A stretch of 64,000 nt of DNA, from the NCBI GenBank assembly GCA_040385825.1, contig JAZKGQ010000018.1, forward strand, positions 1 through 64,000. The letters run 5' to 3'. Positions 35,272-43,175 of this stretch are shown piece after piece. The translations under genes and the position numbers were made by a program. This DNA is from JANNNF01 sp040385825. GTDB lineage: Bacteria > Pseudomonadota > Alphaproteobacteria > Rhodobacterales > Rhodobacteraceae. Numbering within the stretch: the first letter of the stretch is position 1; every line of letters begins with the position of its first letter. The notes beneath the pieces were generated by a model, which worked only from the letters and a program-made list of their open reading frames with translations, made no database searches and was not told where the DNA came from.

Positions 35272-35898
35272 ATGATCAGCGCTGTGCAGGCCGAGATCCG
35301 CAAGGGTCGCAAATACGATCAGGTGCTGGAAGGCGCGCGGACAGTGTTTCTGCGCGACGGTTTTGACGGGGCCTCGGTCGACGACATTGCGCGCGAGGCC
35401 GGGGTCAGCAAGGCCACACTGTACAGCTATTTCCCCGACAAGCGCCTGCTGTTCATGGCGGTGGCAACGCTGGAATGCCGCCGTCAGGCCGATGAGGCCG
35501 AGGCCGTGATCGACGACACCGCCCCGGTGGCGCAAGTGCTGACAGAAGCGGCAACCCGCATCACCGGCTTCGTGCTGTCGGATTTCGGCCAGCGGGTGTT
35601 CCGCATCTGCGTGGCCGAAAGCGACCGTTTTCCGGGGCTGGGGCACGAATTCTACCACTCCGGCCCCTTGCTGATCCGCGAACGGCTGGTCGAACACCTG
35701 CGCTGCGCCATCCGGCGCGGGGAACTGGTGATCGACGATGTGACCCTTGCGGCGGATCAGTTCATCCAGCTGTGCAAGGCCGACCTGCACGAACGGATGA
35801 TCTTCGGCATGGCAGAATGCTGCACCCTGAGCGACCGCAAGCGGATCATCGACGGGGCGGTGGCGATGTTCATGGCGCGGTATGGGGTGCAGAAATGA
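35272..35898 (+). CDS. TetR-family transcriptional regulator
   Basis: A 208-aa repressor-type protein. The N-terminal helix-turn-helix is VDDIAREAGVSKATLYSYF (about residues 36-54), and the C-terminal ligand domain resembles the AefR-like/TetR_C type (FGQRVFRICVAESDRFPGLG). AAAGGGGATGCC precedes the ATG; the upstream TTG at 35254 is less likely. It is 63 bp after the small secreted peptide and probably cotranscribed, giving autoregulation through the TGAAC-N6-GTTCA sites. Its 3' end overlaps the convergent NYN gene by 29 bp. Confidence 0.9.
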   Translation: MISAVQAEIRKGRKYDQVLEGARTVFLRDGFDGASVDDIAREAGVSKATLYSYFPDKRLLFMAVATLECRRQADEAEAVIDDTAPVAQVLTEAATRITGFVLSDFGQRVFRICVAESDRFPGLGHEFYHSGPLLIRERLVEHLRCAIRRGELVIDDVTLAADQFIQLCKADLHERMIFGMAECCTLSDRKRIIDGAVAMFMARYGVQK

Positions 35899-36511
35899 GC
35901 CGGATAACAGTTTCGCCGCCTGTCCCTACCAGTTTGTACAGGTCTGGTTTACCGGTCAGATAGGCTCTCCATGTAGCTTTGCCCGTCTGCTCCTTCACTT
36001 TGCCGTTGCGCATCTGAGAGCCAATATGTTGTAGCGAAAGCTCTGCTTTGGATTGATGGAAAAGATCGTGTATCTTTTGATCCAACTTACTCAGCACGAC
36101 CGTCTGCGATGGCACGGCTTTGGTCTTTTGCGGCTGTTTTCCGATCTGCTCTGCGGTCAGACCGATTTCTCGAAGATATGCCACCAGCGGCCCGAAATCC
36201 TTGTCATCCGACACGATCAGAAATGATGTCGCAAGTCCCCTGTGTGCGATGTCGAGTGCGCCGATCACCAGATGAACATCCGCTCGGTTCTTCCCGTGTG
36301 CGGTCGAACAATGTATCGTCAGGTAGTTGATTTCTGATGCCCATTCCTTGCGAACTGTCATGTCACCATAAACACGCCGAATGGCTGTATTGCCCAAGTT
36401 GTTTGCAACAGACTCAATCACCGATAGTTCGACATGCGGAATATTGTCTCCATCAACAAGGATCGCAACGCGCGCTTTTGTTGTGCTTACAGAAAACGGG
36501 GAAAGATCCAT
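35870..36511 (-). CDS. NYN-domain (LabA/DUF88-like) protein with LOTUS-like C-terminus
   Basis: A 213-aa putative ribonuclease. The NYN (PIN-like) domain runs about 12-130 with acidic residues in ILVDGDNIPH (Asp20, Asp22), KNRADVHLVIGALD and IVSDDKDFGPL. The C-terminal segment (about 155-205, LSLQHIGSQM to DLYKLVGTGGETVIRL) looks like an OST-HTH/LOTUS RNA-binding module. The start follows AGGTTGCACG; the longer frame to 36589 is not preferred. Base and codon use are clearly more AT-rich than in the neighbours, suggesting acquisition by transfer. Possible roles are RNA processing or defence; none can be assigned. Confidence 0.75.
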   Translation of the reverse strand: MDLSPFSVSTTKARVAILVDGDNIPHVELSVIESVANNLGNTAIRRVYGDMTVRKEWASEINYLTIHCSTAHGKNRADVHLVIGALDIAHRGLATSFLIVSDDKDFGPLVAYLREIGLTAEQIGKQPQKTKAVPSQTVVLSKLDQKIHDLFHQSKAELSLQHIGSQMRNGKVKEQTGKATWRAYLTGKPDLYKLVGTGGETVIRLISAPHTAP

Positions 36512-36588
36512 CGTGCAACCTGCCAAAATCCAAACTTCTGACAGGTTCTCAAACGATTGCGGCAGTTTAAGGGCCACGCCTTCCCCCA

Positions 36589-36657
36589 TTCACATTGGCT
36601 CAAATATCCTCGGGGGGTGAATTGGCGTCAGCCAAGAGGGGGGCAGACGGCCCCCCT
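36589..36657. repeat. Intergenic repeat plus two hairpins before folC stop
   Basis: On the minus strand 36589-36617 reads a CCCC...GAGGATATTTG...GCCAATGTGAA motif also found at 63797-63825. It is followed by hairpins 36622-36635 (TTGGC, loop GTCA, GCCAA) and 36637-36657 (AGGGGGG, 7-base loop, CCCCCCT). The last arm overlaps the folC stop codon. Confidence 0.65.
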
Positions 36658-37924
36658 ACCCGTTTTCCCGCAGCACGGCACCGGCAAGGTACAGCGACCC
36701 GCAGATCAGCACCCGCGCATGGGGTGATGTGGCCGCGATCTCGGTCAGGGCCGCGGCCACGGACCCGGCCGCCGCGGCCTCGATGCCGACGCTGCGGGCC
36801 GCGTCGCGCGTCACCTCGGCGGGCAGGGTGTTCTTTTCGCCGGGGATCGACACCGCGTGCAGGCGGGCGACAGCCCCGGCCAGCGGTGCCATGTATCCGG
36901 CGACATCCTTGGTGTTCAGCATGCCGCAGATCAGGTGAGTCTCGCGCGCGGGCATCGCGGCCAGTGTCGCGGCCACCGCCGCGCCCCCCGCCGGGTTATG
37001 GCCGCCGTCCAGCCACAGCTCTGCGGACGGCGCAAGGTCCACCAGCGGGCCAACACGCAGGCGCTGCATCCGGGCGGGCCAGACCGCCTGCGTCACGGCA
37101 GCCTCGCAGGCCGCCGTATCGCGGCCCAGATGGCGCAGGGCGGTGATCGCGATACCGGCGTTCTGCACCTGATGCGGGCCGGGCAGCACCGGCAGGGGCA
37201 GATCCAGCAGCCCGCGGTCATCCTGATAGATCAGCCGCCCGCGTTCGGCCCAGACCTGCCAATGCTGGCCGTAGACCAGCAGGGGCGCGCCAAGACGGGC
37301 GGCGCGGGCCTCGATCACGGCCAGCCCTTCGTCCGACTGCGGACCGACGATCACCGGCACGCCGCGCTTGATGATCCCGGCCTTTTCGCCCGAAATCGCG
37401 GCGACGGTGTCGCCCAGAAAGGCCTGATGGTCCAAAGACACGGGGGTAATGACCGACAGCGCCGGGTCCATCACGTTGGTCGCATCCAGCCGCCCGCCAA
37501 GGCCGACCTCCAGCAGGGTCCAGTCGGCGGGCGTGCGGGCAAAGGCCAGAAAGGCGGCGCAGGTGGTGATCTCGAAAAATGTGATCTCGTCCGGCCCGTT
37601 GGCGACCACGCATTCGTCCAGCAGCGTGGTCAGCGCGGGTTCGGAAATCAACTCGCCCGCCAGCCGGATACGTTCGTGGAACCTGGCAAGGTGCGGCGAG
37701 GTATAGGCGTGGACCTTGTCACCACCCGCCTCCAGCCCCGCGCGGATCATGGCCTGCGTGCTGCCCTTGCCATTGGTCCCGGCAATGTGGATCACCGGGG
37801 GCAGGCGGCGTTCGGGGTGGCCAAGCGCCGCCAGCAGACGATGCACCCGGTCCAGCGTCAGGTCGATGACCTTGGGGTGCAGGGTCATCATCCGTTCAAG
37901 AACGGCGTCCGACCCTGTGGTCAC
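36656..37924 (-). CDS. folC: Bifunctional folylpolyglutamate / dihydrofolate synthase
   Basis: A 422-aa Mur-ligase-fold enzyme that adds glutamate to dihydropteroate and folates. The P-loop is HIAGTNGKGSTQAM (about residues 46-59). YTSPHLARFHERIRL, GLGGRLDATNVM and DGGHNPAGG are folate-synthase signatures. The start is GTG, overlapping the accD stop as GTGA, and accD-folC is a conserved pair, so they share a transcript and are translationally coupled. Confidence 0.96.
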   Translation of the reverse strand: MTTGSDAVLERMMTLHPKVIDLTLDRVHRLLAALGHPERRLPPVIHIAGTNGKGSTQAMIRAGLEAGGDKVHAYTSPHLARFHERIRLAGELISEPALTTLLDECVVANGPDEITFFEITTCAAFLAFARTPADWTLLEVGLGGRLDATNVMDPALSVITPVSLDHQAFLGDTVAAISGEKAGIIKRGVPVIVGPQSDEGLAVIEARAARLGAPLLVYGQHWQVWAERGRLIYQDDRGLLDLPLPVLPGPHQVQNAGIAITALRHLGRDTAACEAAVTQAVWPARMQRLRVGPLVDLAPSAELWLDGGHNPAGGAAVAATLAAMPARETHLICGMLNTKDVAGYMAPLAGAVARLHAVSIPGEKNTLPAEVTRDAARSVGIEAAAAGSVAAALTEIAATSPHARVLICGSLYLAGAVLRENG

Positions 37925-38832
37925 GCCGGAACCTCGGCCACCGGGTCTGGCGCAGGCGCCGGCAGGTCGCCCTTGATGGCGGGCGGCTGGCCGGTCAGCA
38001 TCCGCACCAGCGTCACCAGTTCATCCTTCATCGCGTGGCGGTGGGTCACGCGGTCCAGCATGCCGTGATCCAGCAGATATTCGGCGCGCTGAAACCCTTC
38101 GGGCAGTTTCTCGCGGATGGTCTGTTCGATCACCCGCGCCCCGGCAAAGCCGATCTGCGCGTTCGGTTCGGCAATCTGCACATCGCCCAGCATGGCATAA
38201 GACGCGGTGACGCCCCCGGTGGTGGGGTGGGTCAACACGACGATATAGGGCAGTCCCGCCTCGCGCAGCATCTGCACGGCCACGGTGGTCCGCGGCATCT
38301 GCATCAGAGACAACATGCCTTCCTGCATCCGCGCGCCGCCAGAGGCGGAAAACAGCACGAAGGGCCGCTTCATCTGCACGGCACGCTGTGCGCCCGCGAT
38401 GATCGCATTGCCGACATACATGCCCATCGAGCCTGCCATGAAGCTGAAATCCTGGGCGGCGGCCACGATGGGGGTGCGCGAAATCTCGCCCTCGGCCACC
38501 AGCATCGCATCCTTTTCGCCGCTGGCCTTTTGGGCTGCCTTGATGCGGTCGGGGTATTTCTTCTGATCGCGGAAATGCAGCGGGTCCACCACGGCCTCGG
38601 GCACCTTCACCTCGGTAAAGATGCCGCCGTCAAACAGGGCGACGAACCGGTCACGCGGGCTGATCGCCATGTGGTGATCGCAGTTGGAACAGACGTTCAG
38701 CGCCGCCTGCAATTCGCGGTGAAACAGCATGGTGCCGCATTCGGGGCACTTGGTCCACAGGTTCTCGGGCACCTCGCGGCGCGAGAACAGCGAGTTGATC
38801 TTGGGGCGGACGTAGTTGGAAATCCAGTTCAT
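37921..38832 (-). CDS. accD: Acetyl-CoA carboxylase carboxyltransferase beta subunit
   Basis: A 303-aa subunit of the carboxyltransferase that forms malonyl-CoA for fatty acid synthesis. It has the N-terminal zinc ribbon (CPECGTMLF, CSNCDHHM) and the crotonase-like core with SASGGARMQEGMLSLMQM and TTGGVTASYAMLGD. It acts with AccA and biotinylated AccB, which are not in the window. First gene of the accD-folC operon. Confidence 0.97.
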   Translation of the reverse strand: MNWISNYVRPKINSLFSRREVPENLWTKCPECGTMLFHRELQAALNVCSNCDHHMAISPRDRFVALFDGGIFTEVKVPEAVVDPLHFRDQKKYPDRIKAAQKASGEKDAMLVAEGEISRTPIVAAAQDFSFMAGSMGMYVGNAIIAGAQRAVQMKRPFVLFSASGGARMQEGMLSLMQMPRTTVAVQMLREAGLPYIVVLTHPTTGGVTASYAMLGDVQIAEPNAQIGFAGARVIEQTIREKLPEGFQRAEYLLDHGMLDRVTHRHAMKDELVTLVRMLTGQPPAIKGDLPAPAPDPVAEVPA

Positions 38833-39031
38833 GCGGGCTGCCCTATCGTGCCGTCGGTTGGCCTCTCAGATAATCGCCGGGGCCGGGAAATGCAATCAGG
38901 ATGGGCGGGCCTGCGCGCGACAGGCGGGGGATCGCAGCGCCGCCCCGCGGTTTGTTTCCATTGCAGGGTCTTTGAGGATCGCGGGTTCTGCCCTAAGCTG
39001 GCCCCGGACCATTCGTACCGAGGGCATCTGC

Positions 39032-41230
39032 ATGCAACCGACCGACCCGCTTTCTGGCCGTCAGTGGCACTTTGCCCAGATCGGCAACATCGGCCGCATC
39101 TGGGATGATTATACCGGGGCCGGGGTGTCGGTCGCGGTCTATGACGACGGGGTGCAGGCGGACCACCCCGATCTGGCCGCCAGCTATGACAGCAGCGCCG
39201 AGTTCGTCTATGACGGGGTCCGCTATGGCCCGGCACCTCTGAACGGGCAGGCCGGGCACGGAACCGCCGTGGCCGGGCTGATCGCGGCTGCGGCCAACAA
39301 CGGGCGGGGCGGGGTTGGCGTGGCCTTCGGGGTCGATCTGACCGGGGTGAATTATCTGGATGTGATCCAGACCTATCACAACCCCGGAAACGCCGCCGAT
39401 ATGGCCCTGTACCGCGCCGCCATGCGGCATGCTGCAAACTTTGATGTCATGTCAAACAGTTGGGGGTGGAGCGACCAGTTCTCTGCCGATCAGAACCTGT
39501 CCGATGACGGCAGCTATGCCGCCCGCGACACGGCGCTTTATGCCGAGATTTCGGCAACCGGGCGCGGCGGGCTTGGCACGATCATCGTGCAGGCCGCCGG
39601 CAATGATGCGCAGGATGCCGGGGGCGATGGCTGGAACGTGTCGCGCCACACGATCACGGTTTCGGCTGCCGACCCGACCGGGTTCGTGGCCGATTATTCC
39701 AACTGGGGGCCGTCAATCCTGATCGCGGGTCCGGCGGCCGAGGTGACGACGGATCTGGTCGGCGGCGGCGGATATAACCGGGGTGCCAATGACGGTGACC
39801 CGTTGCCGGTGGATTACACGGGCACGTTCAACGGCACGTCGGCGGCGACTCCAGTGGTGTCGGGCGTGGTGGCCCTGATGCTGGAGGCCAATGCAGGCCT
39901 TGGCTGGCGCGATGTGCAGGGCATTCTGGCGCTGACGGCGGGGCATACCGGATCGGCCTATGGCAGCGCGGGGTCGGGGTCCGAGATTGGCGGATGGGGC
40001 TTTGGTGGCGGGTCCGGCTGGAACGGCGGCGGGCGGGCCTATCATTATTCCTACGGGTTCGGGATGGTCGACGCCTATGCCGCCGTGCGCATGGCCGAGG
40101 CCTGGGCCGCCTTTGGCCGGGCCGCCCAGACATCGGCCAACGAACAGGAGGTGAGGCTGGATTACACCGGCTTTGCCCGCAACATCCCCGATTACAACCA
40201 GTTTTCCGCTGTGCCGGGGGTGGTCACCATCGCGCTGACAACCGCGCAGGTGATCGAGGTCGAATCGATCTATGTCACTGTCAGCCTGACGCACAGCTAT
40301 GCCGACGATCTGGTGATTTCCCTGTTTTCGCCCGATGGCATCGAAATTCCGCTGATGTCCTCGGCCCCCTATTTCGACCTGATGGAGTCGGGTTTTACCT
40401 GGACCTTCGCCGTCGAGGCGCTGCGCGGCTACAGCAGCGCCGGCACCTGGACGGTTCAGGTCGAGGATTTTGTGGCAGGCGATGTCGGTGTTCTGACCGA
40501 TGTGCAGATCCAGTTGTTCGGATCGACGGCCACGGCCAATGATCTGTTTCATTTTACCGACGATTTTCTGGCCCTTGCGGCCATCGACCCCACCCGCGCC
40601 CGGATTGACGACACCGATGGCGGCACCGACTGGGCGAATTTTGCGGCCATCGCCGGGCGCATCGTGGCGAACATGGCGGCCAACGGCACTGTCACCGTGG
40701 CCGGCGCGCTGTGGACCCGCTTTGCCGCAGGGGCCGCCGAGATCGAGAATTTTCACGCGGGCGACGGCAATGACAATGTCACCGGCAACACGCTGGTCAA
40801 TCACATCATCGGCGCGCGGGGCAATGACGTGATCAAGGGCATCGGCGGCAGCGACCGTCTGGAGGGCGGTGCCGGCAATGACAATCTGAACGGCGGCAGC
40901 CAGATGGATGTGCTGACGGGCGGGGCGGGCAATGATGTGCTGACCGGGGCCAGCGGCCACGACACGCTGACAGGCGGAGGCGGCGAAGACAGCTTTGTGT
41001 TCGCTGCGAATTTTGGCCGTGACGTGATTACCGACTTCCGCAACAACATCGACACGCTCCGGCTGGATGACACGCTGTGGGGCGGGGGCCTGACGGTCGC
41101 GCAGGTGCTGGCGCAGCACGCCAGTTACAACGGCGCGGGCAATGCCATTCTGACCTTTGGCAGTTCGGTCCTGACCCTGACGGGCATCCTGAACCACGGC
41201 ATCCTGTCGGATGACATCGTGATCATCTGA
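39032..41230 (+). CDS. Subtilisin-family protease with P-domain and RTX repeats
   Basis: A 732-aa S8 protease. The catalytic triad is visible: Asp38 (VAVYDDGVQADH), His76 (GHGTAVAG) and Ser270 (NGTSAATPVVSG). The kexin-like catalytic domain is followed by a proprotein-convertase P-domain (about 375-500: SIYVTVSLTHSYADDLVISL, GTWTVQVEDF) and RTX nonapeptides (about 570-660, e.g. GGAGNDNLNGG). The C-terminus DSFVFAANFGRDVITDF fits a type I secretion signal, and there is no N-terminal signal peptide. ATG 39032 is chosen because it begins just before the catalytic domain; its ribosome-binding site is weak. It overlaps the convergent M23 gene by 8 bp. Confidence 0.88.
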   Translation: MQPTDPLSGRQWHFAQIGNIGRIWDDYTGAGVSVAVYDDGVQADHPDLAASYDSSAEFVYDGVRYGPAPLNGQAGHGTAVAGLIAAAANNGRGGVGVAFGVDLTGVNYLDVIQTYHNPGNAADMALYRAAMRHAANFDVMSNSWGWSDQFSADQNLSDDGSYAARDTALYAEISATGRGGLGTIIVQAAGNDAQDAGGDGWNVSRHTITVSAADPTGFVADYSNWGPSILIAGPAAEVTTDLVGGGGYNRGANDGDPLPVDYTGTFNGTSAATPVVSGVVALMLEANAGLGWRDVQGILALTAGHTGSAYGSAGSGSEIGGWGFGGGSGWNGGGRAYHYSYGFGMVDAYAAVRMAEAWAAFGRAAQTSANEQEVRLDYTGFARNIPDYNQFSAVPGVVTIALTTAQVIEVESIYVTVSLTHSYADDLVISLFSPDGIEIPLMSSAPYFDLMESGFTWTFAVEALRGYSSAGTWTVQVEDFVAGDVGVLTDVQIQLFGSTATANDLFHFTDDFLALAAIDPTRARIDDTDGGTDWANFAAIAGRIVANMAANGTVTVAGALWTRFAAGAAEIENFHAGDGNDNVTGNTLVNHIIGARGNDVIKGIGGSDRLEGGAGNDNLNGGSQMDVLTGGAGNDVLTGASGHDTLTGGGGEDSFVFAANFGRDVITDFRNNIDTLRLDDTLWGGGLTVAQVLAQHASYNGAGNAILTFGSSVLTLTGILNHGILSDDIVII

Positions 41231-42122
41231 CGCAAAAGCGGTCTTCGGGCAGCCGCAGGATCAGGTTGGGGTCGATGCAGACCCCTTGCCACACATCCCA
41301 CAGGCTGTTGTGGCCGACGCCAAAGAAGTTGCCGCCGGTTTGCGCCAGCATGTCGGTCATCACCTGAAAATGAAGATGCGGGGCCCAGCCACCGTTTTCG
41401 GGCCAGTCGCCCAGATGGGCGATCACCTGGCCAGGATCGACCGTATCGCCGGGCTGCAACAGCCCCGGCAGGGTTCCCGCAAGGTGGCCGTAAAGCGTGT
41501 GAAAGGTCACATCGCCCGCCTGATGGTCAAGGATCAGGGTGTTGCCATAATCCAGCGGGTCGGCGTTGTAGGTGACGTGGCGCACAGTGCCCGCCAGTGG
41601 CGCATGCACGGGCGTCATGGCGGGGGCGAACACGTCGATGCCCAGATGCCGGGTGCGGCGTTCCGGGCTTGCGGCATCGGCGAATTGCGCGCTGCGGTAA
41701 ACATGGCGATCCTCGCCGTAGGTGCCGATGCCGTAGGGCACGCCTTGGGCGGCAAACCACGCATCAAAGGCGGGGTCGGAAAAGGCGGGCATTTGCGGGT
41801 GTTCGCCATTGGTCAGCAGGGCAAGGCTGGGGCCATCCTGGATTGCGGGCAGGAAAAGGGGCGCTGCGGTGACAGTGGCCAGATGGGCGCGCACGGCAGG
41901 TTCGGCGGGGGTTGCAGGCAACCCAGCCCCGCGCCGCAACACCGCCAGCAGCAGACCCGCATCCACCGCACGCAGGCGGGCGGCGGTTTCGCAGGCCAGA
42001 TCATCGCCCGCGTCCAGCGCGGCAAGGATCGCGGGCAGGGTGGTGGCATCGGGGGCGGCAATCCCCAGACCACGCAGGGCGGCGTAAAGATCGGGCTGGC
42101 CGCGCAGAGCGGATATATCCAT
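41223..42122 (-). CDS. M23-family (LytM-like) peptidase domain protein
   Basis: A 299-aa protein whose C-terminal half (about 150-280) is an M23 metallopeptidase-type fold, with zinc-ligand motifs RHLGIDVFAP (H, D) and WAPHLHFQV (HxH), plus TLYGHLAGTLPGLLQPGDTV. The N-terminal half is helical and not recognised. There is no signal peptide, unusual for a peptidoglycan endopeptidase, so it may act on another substrate or be exported differently. Its 3' end overlaps the protease gene and its start is 3 bp after the recR stop. Confidence 0.75.
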   Translation of the reverse strand: MDISALRGQPDLYAALRGLGIAAPDATTLPAILAALDAGDDLACETAARLRAVDAGLLLAVLRRGAGLPATPAEPAVRAHLATVTAAPLFLPAIQDGPSLALLTNGEHPQMPAFSDPAFDAWFAAQGVPYGIGTYGEDRHVYRSAQFADAASPERRTRHLGIDVFAPAMTPVHAPLAGTVRHVTYNADPLDYGNTLILDHQAGDVTFHTLYGHLAGTLPGLLQPGDTVDPGQVIAHLGDWPENGGWAPHLHFQVMTDMLAQTGGNFFGVGHNSLWDVWQGVCIDPNLILRLPEDRFCVR

Positions 42123-42125
42123 CTT

Positions 42126-42767
42126 TCAGAACCTTTTGCGCGCGCGCAGCGCCGCCCCGATGGTGCCATCGTCCAGATAATCCAGCTCGCCGCCAATCGG
42201 CACGCCTTGCGCCAGCGAGGTGACGGACACCCCCGTCGCCGCCAGCACGTCGGCGATGTAATGCGCGGTGGTCTGCCCGTCGACCGTGGCGTTCAGGGCA
42301 AGGATCACCTCGGTCACCCCTTCATCGGCAACCCGCGCCATCAGCCGGGGGATGCGCAATTCCTCTGGCCCGATGGCATCCAGCGCCGACAGCGTGCCAC
42401 CCAGAACGTGATAGCGGCCCTTGAAGACTTGGCCCCGTTCCATCGCCCACAGATCGGCCACATCCTCGACCACACAAATCTCGCTGGTCGCGCGGCGCGG
42501 GTCGGCGCAGATGGCGCAGGTATCGGCGGTGCCGATATTGCCGCAGGTCTGGCAATCGCGGGCCGACAGCGCCACCTGCGCCATCGCCTGCGCCAAGGGG
42601 GCCATGATCTGGCCCCGTTTTTTCAGCATCACCAGCACGGCACGGCGGGCCGACCGGGGGCCAAGCCCCGGCAGACGGGCCATCAGGTCGATCAGCGCCT
42701 CGATGCCCCCGTCTTTTGGGCCCCCATCTTTTGTGCCCCCGTCCTTTGTGCCCGCATCGTCCCGCAT
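42126..42767 (-). CDS. recR: Recombination mediator protein RecR
   Basis: A 213-aa RecFOR-pathway protein that helps load RecA at single-strand gaps. It has the helix-hairpin-helix region LARLPGLGPRSARRAV-like (here MARLPGLGPRSARRAVLVML), a C4 zinc finger (CQTCGNIGTADTCAIC) and a Toprim domain (ICVVEDVADLWAMER). The N-terminus carries an unusual KDGG repeat (GTKDGGTKDGGPKDGG), making it slightly longer than E. coli RecR. It overlaps ybaB by one base in the conserved dnaX-ybaB-recR order. Confidence 0.96.
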   Translation of the reverse strand: MRDDAGTKDGGTKDGGPKDGGIEALIDLMARLPGLGPRSARRAVLVMLKKRGQIMAPLAQAMAQVALSARDCQTCGNIGTADTCAICADPRRATSEICVVEDVADLWAMERGQVFKGRYHVLGGTLSALDAIGPEELRIPRLMARVADEGVTEVILALNATVDGQTTAHYIADVLAATGVSVTSLAQGVPIGGELDYLDDGTIGAALRARKRF

Positions 42768-43111
42768 CAGAACGGCAGCTTCATGCCCGCAGGCAGGCCC
42801 AGACCTTCGGACAGCCGCGCCATTTCCTGCTGGCTGCGGGCAGAGGCCTTCATCTGCGCATCGTGAATGGCGGCAAGGATCAGATCCTCGACCACTTCCT
42901 TTTCCGACGCGACCAGAATGGACGGATCGATGTCCAGCCCCGTCACCTCGCCCTTGGCGGTGGCGCGCGCCTTGACCAGCCCGCCACCGGATTCGCCCAC
43001 CAGAACGGTGCGGGCCAGATCGTCCTGCATTTCGGCCATCTTGACCTGCATGTCCTGTGCGGCCTTCATCATCTTGGCCATGTCGCCAAGCCCGCCCAAC
43101 CCTTTCAGCAT
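42767..43111 (-). CDS. ybaB: YbaB/EbfC-family nucleoid-associated protein
   Basis: A 114-aa DNA-binding protein beginning MLKGLGGLGDMAKMMKAAQDM. The conserved GLVKARATAKGEVTGLDIDPSI segment marks the family, which binds DNA as a dimer and sits between dnaX and recR in many bacteria. ATG 43111 is chosen because GGAGGCAGC lies just upstream; the frame extends to 43171 without a better start. Confidence 0.94.
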   Translation of the reverse strand: MLKGLGGLGDMAKMMKAAQDMQVKMAEMQDDLARTVLVGESGGGLVKARATAKGEVTGLDIDPSILVASEKEVVEDLILAAIHDAQMKASARSQQEMARLSEGLGLPAGMKLPF

Positions 43112-43175
43112 GATGCTGCCTCCACCTTGTGTTTCGCTTCTGGAAATAGGGGCCATGGGCCGGTGCCGCAAGGCA

